NCBI GenBank assembly: GCA_947474875.1
Contig: CANJKY010000364.1
Location: 1 to 5,122, forward strand
Reading direction: 5' to 3'
Length of the DNA stretch: 5,122 nucleotides
DNA from: Gemmataceae bacterium
GTDB lineage: Bacteria > Planctomycetota > Planctomycetia > Gemmatales > Gemmataceae
The position numbers and the translations under genes are program-made. A model generated the notes under the pieces. The model did no database searches and was not told the DNA's origin. It saw only the letters and a program-made list of their open reading frames with translations. Below, piece by piece: positions 1-5,122 of this stretch; within the stretch, counting starts at the first letter, position 1; the number at the start of each line of letters is the position of its first letter.

Positions 1-15
1 CCCCCCCCCCCCCCC
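1..15. repeat. Poly-C homopolymer run at the window edge
   Basis: The window opens with 15 consecutive C residues and the run may extend further left. No reading frame supported in this window covers it. It lies about 120 bases upstream of the first start codon, too far to be part of the ribosome binding site. It could be a genuine homopolymer tract, which is prone to length change by slippage, or a sequencing or assembly artefact. The sequence alone cannot separate these. Confidence 0.8.
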
Positions 16-125
16 GCTCGCCGATTTCTGCGAACCCACTTTTTCGACCACGTGTCCTCTCCGCACACACATCGAATGTCGAACGGCCGGACGCCGCGGG
101 GGCTGGGGGTCGTCGCATCGCAAGC

Positions 126-132
126 GGAGGGG
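126..132 (+). promoter_or_regulatory. Shine-Dalgarno sequence of the small membrane-protein gene
   Basis: The motif GGAGGGG lies upstream of the ATG at 138, with GGAGG at 126-130 and a 7-base spacer. This near-ideal spacing supports 138 as the start. In the leader upstream (16-125) I found no convincing -10/-35 pair. Confidence 0.7.
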
Positions 133-137
133 CACGC

Positions 138-569
138 ATGGTCCCGTTGTACACCCTGTTGTTGGCCGGGTTGGGGTCGGTGAAGTGGGCGCTCGGCCGG
201 CGGGCGGCCGGCACCGAGCGGAAGTACGTGGCGGCCGCGCACGCGGCCGAAGCGGCGGCGAAGAAGCTGCAGGTGAAGCCGGGCAACGGGTCGGTGGACG
301 CGTTGGCCGTCGCCCGGAACCAGTACGAGCTGGGCCGGCAGGTGCAGGTGCGGGACGCGCTGGAGGCGAAGTACGTCGCCCAACAGCACCGGCACGAGGC
401 GGTCGGGCGGAAGTTGACCCGATTGCGGAACTGGAACGGCCGGCTGCTGCCGTATGTGCTCGGCGTCGTGGACGTGGGTCTGGTGCTGGCGGCGCTGCAC
501 GCCCTCGGCCTGCCGCACGGCCTGACCCCGGACGCGGTGCAGGAGTGGGCGAAGGCGCTGGTGAAGTAA
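138..569 (+). CDS. Hypothetical small membrane-associated protein with a repeated helical segment
   Basis: I do not recognise this 143-residue protein. Residues 1-20 are hydrophobic (MVPLYTLLLAGLGSVKWALG, followed by RR) and could be a membrane anchor. Residues 21-102 are charged and Ala-rich, with a strongly helical, possibly coiled-coil character. Residues 103-125 form a second hydrophobic stretch (LLPYVLGVVDVGLVLAALHA) that could cross the membrane, leaving a short amphipathic tail. Residues 27-45 and 76-94 resemble each other: E-x-KYVA-x-x-H-x-x-EA-x-x-x-KL, 10 of 19 identical by hand count. This suggests a helical hairpin built by internal duplication. The two hydrophobic ends around a helical core recall small membrane-anchored scaffold or holin-like proteins, but nothing here proves such a role. 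Support for a real gene comes from a strong GGAGGGG site 7 bases before the ATG, a clean terminator just after the stop, and a composition unlike the Arg/Pro-rich shadow frame that overlaps it. It is convergent with the large gene at 606-3056. Confidence 0.75.
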   Translation: MVPLYTLLLAGLGSVKWALGRRAAGTERKYVAAAHAAEAAAKKLQVKPGNGSVDALAVARNQYELGRQVQVRDALEAKYVAQQHRHEAVGRKLTRLRNWNGRLLPYVLGVVDVGLVLAALHALGLPHGLTPDAVQEWAKALVK

Positions 570-578
570 CAGTACCGA

Positions 579-606
579 CCACAGGCTTCCAAGCCTGTGG
601 CTTTTT
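579..606 (+). terminator. Rho-independent terminator of the small membrane-protein gene
   Basis: A perfect inverted repeat has arms CCACAGGCTT (579-588) and AAGCCTGTGG (591-600) separated by 2 bases, so the working loop is probably 4 bases with a 9-bp stem. It is followed by CTTTTT (601-606). It starts 9 bases after the stop at 569. The T-run occurs only in the + direction; read on the - strand the stem is followed by TCGG, so termination should favour the + gene. The last T is also part of the convergent gene's stop codon (606-608). Confidence 0.88.
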
Positions 607-1235
607 CATCGTTTCAGCGAGTACAGCACCGCCGCCGCCGCCAACCGCTTCGCGCTGTCCGGGCTGTGCCCCAGGCAGTCGCTCGACTTGTGCCCCTCTA
701 ATGCGCAACCGATGTCGTACCGGCTGTAGATGACCGCCCACCGCCCGTCCACCTTGATGCCCTCCAGCTTGGGCGGCAGGTTCTCGAACCCGGCGTCTTT
801 CCCCTCCGCGGCGTTCGCCACCTTCTCCCGCCGCTCCACCGTCACGATCGCCCGCCCGTTCAGCCGCTCCGAGTACAACGGGTCGTCCGTCGGGATCGGT
901 TCGAGCTTCGCCTCCGGAAACACCTTCTCGATGAACTTGCGGAACGCGGCGTCGAACGCCTCGCTGCCGCAGCAGGCGTCGGCCAGCAGCAGCCCGCCGC
1001 TCTGCAAGTTCGCCTTGATGTTCTCGATCCCGTCGGCGTCGACGTCGAACCCCTTCCGCCCGTGCATGTACAGGAACTTGAACTTGAACAGGTCCGGGTC
1101 GGACGCCGGCAGCGGCTTCTTCTCCAGCACCACGTCCAGCCGGGCGAAGTCCCGCAGGTAGCCCATGAGCGCCCGCATCGCCCCGTCCGCCGGCGGGGCC
1201 TCGTCCAGGCGGATCTGCACCGGCTGCACGAACCC
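606..1235 (-). other. Second DUF4159-like domain (residues about 608-816)
   Basis: This is the C-terminal domain of the toroid/DUF4159 protein. It contains a strand segment FKFLYMHGRKGF (659-670), then GGLLLADACCGS (687-698), FRKFIEKVFPE (705-715), and an ending with DIGCALEGH (781-789) and an Ala-rich final helix encoded partly by a (CCG)n-like run near 630-643. Cysteines sit at 695, 696, 784 and 794. The assignment to DUF4159 rests on recognising the family pattern; the domain edges are approximate. Confidence 0.7.
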
Positions 1236-3056
1236 GCTCCGCGGGGCGATCTCGTTCCCCTTCCCGTCGGTGATCTTCTTCTGCGCCAGCCGCTGCTTCG
1301 GCGGCTCCTTGCCGGTGGCGTAGGCGATCACGTTGGCCGCCAGTTGGAACGCCTTCTGGCCGCGGTCGGCCGCCGGCTGCCCGGCCGCCGGCATGTACTT
1401 CCGCTCCTCCCAGTACCCGGCCAGCGGCTCCGGGCTGAACACCAGCACCGTGCGACACCCGCGGTTCAGGCACTCCAGCTTCGGGAACTCGGCCGACGGC
1501 ACCAGGAAGTGCGACCGCCACACGGCGTGTTCCGGCGGCACCTTCTTCAGCTCGCTCTCGGGGAACAATTCGGCCACCAGCCGGCGGAAGTCCGCCACGA
1601 ACTGGTCCGACCCGCAGCACGCCTCGGCCAGCACGAACCCGCCCTCCTCCAGGTACTTCTTCAGGATCTGCTTCTGCTGGTCGGTCTGGATTTCCAGCTT
1701 GTGCCCGGTGATGTACAGGACGGGCGACTGCACCAGCAGCCCGACCTCGGCCAGCAGCTTGTCGTTCGTGCCGAACTCCACCCGCCGCGGGTCGTAGGTC
1801 TGCCACCCGAGCTGCACGTTGCGGAACAGCTCGCGGCTGGCGAACTCGGTCAGGTTGCGGGCGTCGTTGTGCTTGCGGTTCCAGTCGATGATGCCGTCCT
1901 TCATATCGTGCTCGACCAGCATCCCCTTCGCCCCCTTGGTGAACGGGCCGTGCGCCATCTTGCTGATGAGCACCGGGCTGCGGCCTTTCGACAGGAACAG
2001 CAGGGCGAACGAGGTGGAGATGACGTCCACCCCGCGGAAGTTGGTGTCGTTCTGGGTGGCCCACGACCCGTCGCCCCGCTGGGTGGTTCCGGTCTTCTTC
2101 AGCACCAGGAAGTCGCACCCGTCGCGGTACCAGTCCTTCTCCCCGATGAACCGCTGGCCGCTCAGCCGGCCCACCCGCTCGATGCCGTACACGTTGTAGA
2201 ACAGCGACTTCTGCCCGACGGCGTCGGCGAACGCGAAGTTGTCGCCGATCCAGTTCATCCCCTTGCGGATGGCGTCGTTCTCCGGGTACTGGCCGCAGTT
2301 GGCCGCCACCCCGGTGGCCGGGTTCAGCCCCTGCTTGCTGTCCTCCAGCCCCATGCGGGCGATGAGCAGCCCGCACACCCCGGCCACCGTCATGGTGAAG
2401 CTGGCTTTGCGGTCGTCCTCGGTGTAGCTCCAACTGGCCCGGTCCTTACCGGCGTCCATCAGGGTGGTCAGGTACAGTTCGCGGATGTCCTTCCAGATCT
2501 GGTCGTCGATCTTCGCCCCGGCCACCTTGCCGGCGTACAGCCCGAGCAGGGCGTACTGGGTGTTCGAGGCGTCCGGGCGGGACAGGTCGTTCGCCGGGTA
2601 GCTCCAGCCGAGCAGCTTGCCCCCGCCCGACCGCTTGGCCGACTTCACCAGCCAGTCCACGTTCGACTGGATCCGCGGCAACTCCTTCGGGTCGCGGGTT
2701 TCGGCCAGCACCAGGTTGATGAGGCCGACCACATACGTCTTCTTCGGCGGCAAGTTCCGCAGGTACTTGACCGGCTCGGCCACGTCCTTGTCGGTCGGCT
2801 TCACCCCGCAGTTGAGCAGGGCGAGGGTGGCGAGGGCGGTGATACCGCCGTCCATGTCGGTCAACCGCTCGATCCAGTAGCTCTCCCAGTGCTTCGTCCC
2901 GTCGCGGGTGTTGCGGAGGTACGACACCCCCTTGTCGATGGCCTCGTTGATCGCGGCCACGTCCTTCTGCTCCGGATCGACGGCGGCGGGCGGGGCGGCG
3001 ACGGCGGTGAGTGTGGCGAGCAACCCGACGACCACGGCGGCGAGCAGGCGGAACAT
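606..3056 (-). CDS. Exported toroid-domain protein with two tandem DUF4159 domains
   Basis: This 816-residue protein starts with a signal peptide (residues 1-20, MFRLLAAVVVGLLATLTAVA; likely cleavage near AVA-AP, no lipobox), so it should act outside the cytoplasmic membrane. Residues about 33-362 carry repeats of the alpha/alpha-toroid kind seen in prenyltransferases and squalene cyclases: DGGITALATLALLNCG (69-84), SNTQYALLGLYAG (164-176), and YNVYGIERVGR (287-297) followed by GDGSW (328-332) and STSFALLFLSKGR (347-359). I do not see the DXDD acid motif of squalene-hopene cyclases, so cyclase activity is not implied. Two DUF4159-like domains follow, at about 383-582 and 608-816. Their cores align without gaps at an offset of 215 residues and share ACCGS at 479-483 and 694-698. 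The second copy keeps a fuller C-terminal end (GCALEGH, then AAAAVLYSLKR). The catalytic or binding role is unknown; a cell-envelope function is inference. The ATG is supported by GGAGGGG just upstream and by the signal peptide beginning at it. The gene follows purL on the same strand after 114 bases. Confidence 0.9.
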   Translation of the reverse strand: MFRLLAAVVVGLLATLTAVAAPPAAVDPEQKDVAAINEAIDKGVSYLRNTRDGTKHWESYWIERLTDMDGGITALATLALLNCGVKPTDKDVAEPVKYLRNLPPKKTYVVGLINLVLAETRDPKELPRIQSNVDWLVKSAKRSGGGKLLGWSYPANDLSRPDASNTQYALLGLYAGKVAGAKIDDQIWKDIRELYLTTLMDAGKDRASWSYTEDDRKASFTMTVAGVCGLLIARMGLEDSKQGLNPATGVAANCGQYPENDAIRKGMNWIGDNFAFADAVGQKSLFYNVYGIERVGRLSGQRFIGEKDWYRDGCDFLVLKKTGTTQRGDGSWATQNDTNFRGVDVISTSFALLFLSKGRSPVLISKMAHGPFTKGAKGMLVEHDMKDGIIDWNRKHNDARNLTEFASRELFRNVQLGWQTYDPRRVEFGTNDKLLAEVGLLVQSPVLYITGHKLEIQTDQQKQILKKYLEEGGFVLAEACCGSDQFVADFRRLVAELFPESELKKVPPEHAVWRSHFLVPSAEFPKLECLNRGCRTVLVFSPEPLAGYWEERKYMPAAGQPAADRGQKAFQLAANVIAYATGKEPPKQRLAQKKITDGKGNEIAPRSGFVQPVQIRLDEAPPADGAMRALMGYLRDFARLDVVLEKKPLPASDPDLFKFKFLYMHGRKGFDVDADGIENIKANLQSGGLLLADACCGSEAFDAAFRKFIEKVFPEAKLEPIPTDDPLYSERLNGRAIVTVERREKVANAAEGKDAGFENLPPKLEGIKVDGRWAVIYSRYDIGCALEGHKSSDCLGHSPDSAKRLAAAAVLYSLKR
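1311..1910 (-). other. First DUF4159-like domain (residues about 383-582)
   Basis: This domain sits between the toroid and the second DUF4159 copy. It begins near HDMKDGIIDWNRKHNDARNL (383-402), continues through SPVLYITGHKLEI (444-456) and GGFVLAEACCGS (472-483), and ends near QLAANVIAYATGKE (571-584). Cysteines sit at 480, 481, 529 and 534. It lacks the GC-x-x-EGH ending of the second copy and has SPEPLAGYWEE (541-551) in its last third, so the two copies have diverged and may not do the same job. Confidence 0.65.
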
Positions 3057-3061
3057 GTGGA

Positions 3062-3068
3062 CCCCTCC
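3062..3068 (-). promoter_or_regulatory. Shine-Dalgarno sequence of the toroid/DUF4159 gene
   Basis: On the - strand GGAGGGG precedes the ATG at 3056, with GGAGG (3068-3064) 7 bases away. This is the same core and spacing as the site before the + strand gene, which suggests it is the normal strong site in this genome. It fixes the start and argues against translational coupling to purL, whose stop is 114 bases upstream. Confidence 0.75.
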
Positions 3069-3076
3069 GAAAACGA

Positions 3077-3114
3077 CGCGACCCAGCGTGTACCATTGTA
3101 AACGCCGGGTCGCG
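3077..3114 (-). promoter_or_regulatory. 38-bp near-palindrome in the leader of the toroid/DUF4159 gene; attenuator, purL terminator or operator
   Basis: The arms 3077-3093 and 3098-3114 match at 15 of 17 positions around a 4-base centre. In - strand RNA one of the two mismatches becomes a G-U pair, giving a stem of 16 paired positions out of 17, with an AATG loop. The stem is followed by TCGTTTTC and then directly by the ribosome binding site. This fits an intrinsic terminator or attenuator for transcripts coming from purL. As double-stranded DNA it could instead be an operator, because a possible -10 box lies in its centre. The structure is visible in the sequence; its function is inferred. 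Confidence 0.6.
3095..3100 (-). promoter_or_regulatory. Possible -10 element (TACAAT) for the toroid/DUF4159 gene
   Basis: TACAAT on the - strand matches the TATAAT consensus at 5 of 6 positions and lies 38 bases before the ATG, a plausible position. No good TTGACA-like box is visible 16-18 bases upstream, so this is a weak call. It falls at the centre of the near-palindrome, so promoter use and hairpin formation would be alternative readings of the same bases. Confidence 0.3.
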
Positions 3115-3138
3115 CGAAGAGTTGGTGTTCACGGCGAA

Positions 3139-3162
3139 GCCGACGGATGGCTATCCGTCGGC
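3139..3162 (-). terminator. Hairpin 8 bases after the purL stop; candidate terminator
   Basis: A perfect 10-bp inverted repeat, GCCGACGGAT (3139-3148) and ATCCGTCGGC (3153-3162), encloses a 4-base loop. In the direction of purL transcription the stem is followed by TTCGCCG, so there is no real U-tract and termination would be weak or would need a factor. It may protect the 3' end of the message, or be a copy of a dispersed palindromic repeat. Confidence 0.5.
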
Positions 3163-3170
3163 GTTCTCTA

Positions 3171-5122
3171 TCACCACCGCAGCGGCTTCTGCCACGCTTC
3201 CTTCAGTTCGCTCAGCTTCGCCCAGACGAGCCACTCGCCGTTCGCCCCGGCGATTCGCAGCCGTTGGTCCGCGACGGTCGTGCCGATTTTGGCGAACGGC
3301 AGCCCGGCGAACGCCTGCTTCAGTTGTTCCGCATACTGCGGCTTCGCCTCGATCACGAACCGGGTGGTCGATTCGCTGAACAGCTTCGCCACGTCACTCA
3401 GCCCTGCGGCACCCGGCAGGTCGTTTAAGCTGGTGACGTCCACCCCGACCTCGCCGGCGAACGCCATCTCCGCCACCGCCACCGCCAGCCCGCCCTCGCT
3501 GCAGTCGTGGCACGCCCGCACCAGCCCGCCAGTGATCGCCCGGTGAACCGCCGCGAACACCTTCGGCGCCTGGGCCAGATCGACCGCCGGCGGGGTGCCC
3601 ACGCCCTGCCCCGTCACCAAGTGCAGGTGCGACCCGCCGAGTTCCTCCCTCGTCACCCCCACCACATACAGGTCGTTGCCCGGCTCTTTCAGGTCCATCG
3701 TCACGCACCGACTCACGTCATGCACGTGGGCCAGGGCCGACACCAGCAGTGTGTGTGGGATGGAAATCTTCGTGCCGTCTTTTGCCACGAACGAGTTGTT
3801 CAGGCTGTCCTTGCCGGACACGAACGGGGTGCCGAACGCGATCGCCACGTCGCGGCACGCCTCGGCGGTGCGGACGAGCGCCCCGAGCATGGCCGGGTCG
3901 GTCACGTTCCCCCAGCAGAAGTTGTCGAGGATCGCCGTGCGGGCCGGGTCGCCGCCGACCGCCACCACGTTCCGCACCGCCTCGTCAATAGCCGCCGCCG
4001 CCCCGCAGTACGGATCCAGGTCGGCGTACCGCGGGTTCAGCCCGCTACTGACGGCGAACCCGACGACCGAGCCGAGGACTGGCATCACCACCGCCGCATC
4101 GCTCGGCCCGTCGTTCCGCACCCCGACCAGCGGCTTGACCACGCTCCCGCCCTGCACCTCGTGGTCGTACTGGCGGATCACCCACTCTTTGGAACAGACG
4201 GAGTACGTGCCGAGGATTTTGAGCAGAGCGTCCTGGGCGTTCATCCCCTCGTAGCCGGACGACTCGACGAACGGCGGGGCGGTCCACTCCGCGCTCCGCA
4301 CGATCTCCGGCCGGCCATCATGCAGGAAGTGCATGCTCAGGTCGGCCACTGTCTGCCCCTTGTAGCGCAGTTTCAGCCGGCCGGTGGCCTCGAACGTGCC
4401 CAGCACCGCCGCCTCCACGCCCTCGCCCGCGGCCAGCTTCTCGAACGCCGCCCACTTGTCCGGCGGCACGGCCAGCACCATCCGCTCCTGCGATTCGCTG
4501 ATCCAGATCTCGGTGTAGCTCAGCCCGTCGTACTTGAGCGGGGCCTTGTCCAGATCGACCACCGCCCCGAGGTCGGCCCCCATCTCGCCGACGGCGCTGC
4601 TGAACCCGCCGGCCCCGCAGTCGGTGATCGCCCGGTACAGCCCGCGGTCCCGCGCTTGCAGGATCACGTCCAGTACCTTCTTCTCGGCGATGGCGTTGCC
4701 GATCTGCACCGCCCCGCCGCTCACCTTCTCCGACTCGTCGTGCAGCCCCTCGGACGAGAACGTCGCCCCGTGGATGCCGTCCCGCCCGGTCCGCCCGCCG
4801 ACGGCCACGATCAGGTCGCCGGCGGCGGCGGCTTTGAACTCCATCCCCACCGGGATCATGCCGACCGTGCCGCAGAACACCAGCGGGTTCGCCAGGTAGC
4901 GGTCGTCGAACAGGATCGCCCCGTTCACCGTGGGGATGCCCATGCGGTTGCCGTAGTCCCGCACCCCGGCCACCACGCCGTTCATCACCCGCCGCGGGTG
5001 CAGCACGCCCGCCGGCAGTTGGTCCGGCGGGTAGTCCGGGCGGGCGAAGCAGAACACGTCGGTGTTGCACACCGGCTTGCCGCCCAGCCCGGTGCCGAGC
5101 ACGTCGCGGATCACCCCGCCCA
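3171..5122 (-). CDS. purL: Phosphoribosylformylglycinamidine synthase, synthetase subunit (PurL), 5' end outside window
   Basis: PurL (EC 6.3.5.3) makes FGAM from FGAR, ATP and ammonia derived from glutamine, a step of cytoplasmic de novo purine synthesis. About 649 codons are present. The reading frame is open to the right edge, where GG-VIRDVLGTG matches the family's GGIIRDV segment, so the N-terminal part with the SHNHP region is missing. Numbering from the V of VIRDV, visible motifs are YGNRMGIPTVNG (54-65), GRTGRDGIHGATFSSE (107-122), VQIGNAIAEKK (136-146), DCGAGGFSSAVGEMG (165-179), SESQERM (206-212), SKEWVIRQYDHEV (308-320), SGKDSLNN (433-440), CHDCSEGGLAVAVAE (535-549) and LFSESTTRFV (578-587). 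These span both halves of the duplicated AIRS/PurM-like fold. The protein ends ELKEAWQKPLRW with no GATase domain, so a separate PurQ is expected. The HPRRV and MHFLHDGRPE segments resemble the longer PurL form of roughly 950-1000 residues, which would place an extended, possibly PurS-like, N-terminus outside the window; this is inference from memory. Confidence 0.95.
   Translation of the reverse strand, partial: GGVIRDVLGTGLGGKPVCNTDVFCFARPDYPPDQLPAGVLHPRRVMNGVVAGVRDYGNRMGIPTVNGAILFDDRYLANPLVFCGTVGMIPVGMEFKAAAAGDLIVAVGGRTGRDGIHGATFSSEGLHDESEKVSGGAVQIGNAIAEKKVLDVILQARDRGLYRAITDCGAGGFSSAVGEMGADLGAVVDLDKAPLKYDGLSYTEIWISESQERMVLAVPPDKWAAFEKLAAGEGVEAAVLGTFEATGRLKLRYKGQTVADLSMHFLHDGRPEIVRSAEWTAPPFVESSGYEGMNAQDALLKILGTYSVCSKEWVIRQYDHEVQGGSVVKPLVGVRNDGPSDAAVVMPVLGSVVGFAVSSGLNPRYADLDPYCGAAAAIDEAVRNVVAVGGDPARTAILDNFCWGNVTDPAMLGALVRTAEACRDVAIAFGTPFVSGKDSLNNSFVAKDGTKISIPHTLLVSALAHVHDVSRCVTMDLKEPGNDLYVVGVTREELGGSHLHLVTGQGVGTPPAVDLAQAPKVFAAVHRAITGGLVRACHDCSEGGLAVAVAEMAFAGEVGVDVTSLNDLPGAAGLSDVAKLFSESTTRFVIEAKPQYAEQLKQAFAGLPFAKIGTTVADQRLRIAGANGEWLVWAKLSELKEAWQKPLRW

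Noticed and set aside
51..56. CACGTG palindrome in the left leader
   Set aside because: A 6-base palindrome is expected by chance at this size, and no longer symmetric operator surrounds it.
630..643. CCG trinucleotide run near the end of the toroid/DUF4159 gene
   Set aside because: It encodes part of an Ala-rich final helix and is explained by codon use in a GC-rich gene; it is too short to be a notable repeat.
185..733. 182-codon + strand frame overlapping the small membrane-protein gene
   Set aside because: It is Arg/Gly/Ala/Pro-rich low-complexity sequence in another frame, runs through the terminator hairpin, and has no ribosome binding site like the one at 126-132.
1062..3101. Long + strand open frame of 679 codons opposite the toroid/DUF4159 gene
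   Set aside because: It is antisense to a well-supported gene, has the His/Arg/Pro/Val/Leu-rich, repetitive composition typical of GC-rich shadow frames, shows no domain, and has no ribosome binding site that I can support.
2446..3132. 228-codon - strand frame overlapping the start of the toroid/DUF4159 gene
   Set aside because: It is a shifted-frame shadow, Arg/Pro/Gly-rich with no recognisable motif. The competing frame has a signal peptide, toroid repeats and a correctly placed Shine-Dalgarno.
4318..5070. 250-codon - strand frame inside purL
   Set aside because: It is an Arg/Gly-rich shadow frame of purL, with none of the motifs that are continuous in the purL frame.
5112..5114. GTG codon that could be taken as the start of purL
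   Set aside because: The codons before it (GGC GGG) continue the conserved GG-[IV]-IRDV segment of PurL and the frame stays open to the window edge, so this GTG is an internal Val and the gene is truncated by the window.

Overview
The window is GC-rich bacterial DNA with one small membrane-protein gene on the + strand and two larger genes on the - strand. It most resembles a planctomycete, probably of the Gemmata group. The main reason is the large secreted protein that joins an alpha/alpha-toroid (prenyltransferase/squalene-cyclase-like) domain to DUF4159 domains, an architecture I associate with Planctomycetes. The lineage call is inference from protein style, not from a marker gene.

Layout. 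Bases 1-137 hold a run of 15 C at the left edge and then a leader with a good Shine-Dalgarno. Bases 138-569 (+) encode a 143-residue protein of unknown function with two hydrophobic ends and a repeated helical segment between them. A clear intrinsic terminator (579-606) follows. The convergent gene at 606-3056 (-) encodes an 816-residue exported protein: signal peptide, toroid domain, then two tandem copies of a DUF4159-like domain that share a GG-x-x-LA-[ED]-ACCGS motif. Bases 3057-3170 form a 114-base gap with two hairpins, one a perfect 10-bp stem and the other a 38-bp near-palindrome that overlaps a possible -10 box. Bases 3171-5122 (-) are the C-terminal part of purL (phosphoribosylformylglycinamidine synthase), whose 5' end lies beyond the right edge.

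How the genes relate. purL is a purine-biosynthesis housekeeping gene. The DUF4159 gene follows it on the same strand, but the structured gap and its own strong ribosome binding site suggest separate or attenuated expression rather than tight co-translation. The + strand gene is convergent and is insulated by its terminator. I see no sign of a mobile element, CRISPR array, RNA gene or defence system. The points most worth a second look are the duplicated DUF4159 module with its matching cysteine layout and the structured purL/DUF4159 intergenic region.
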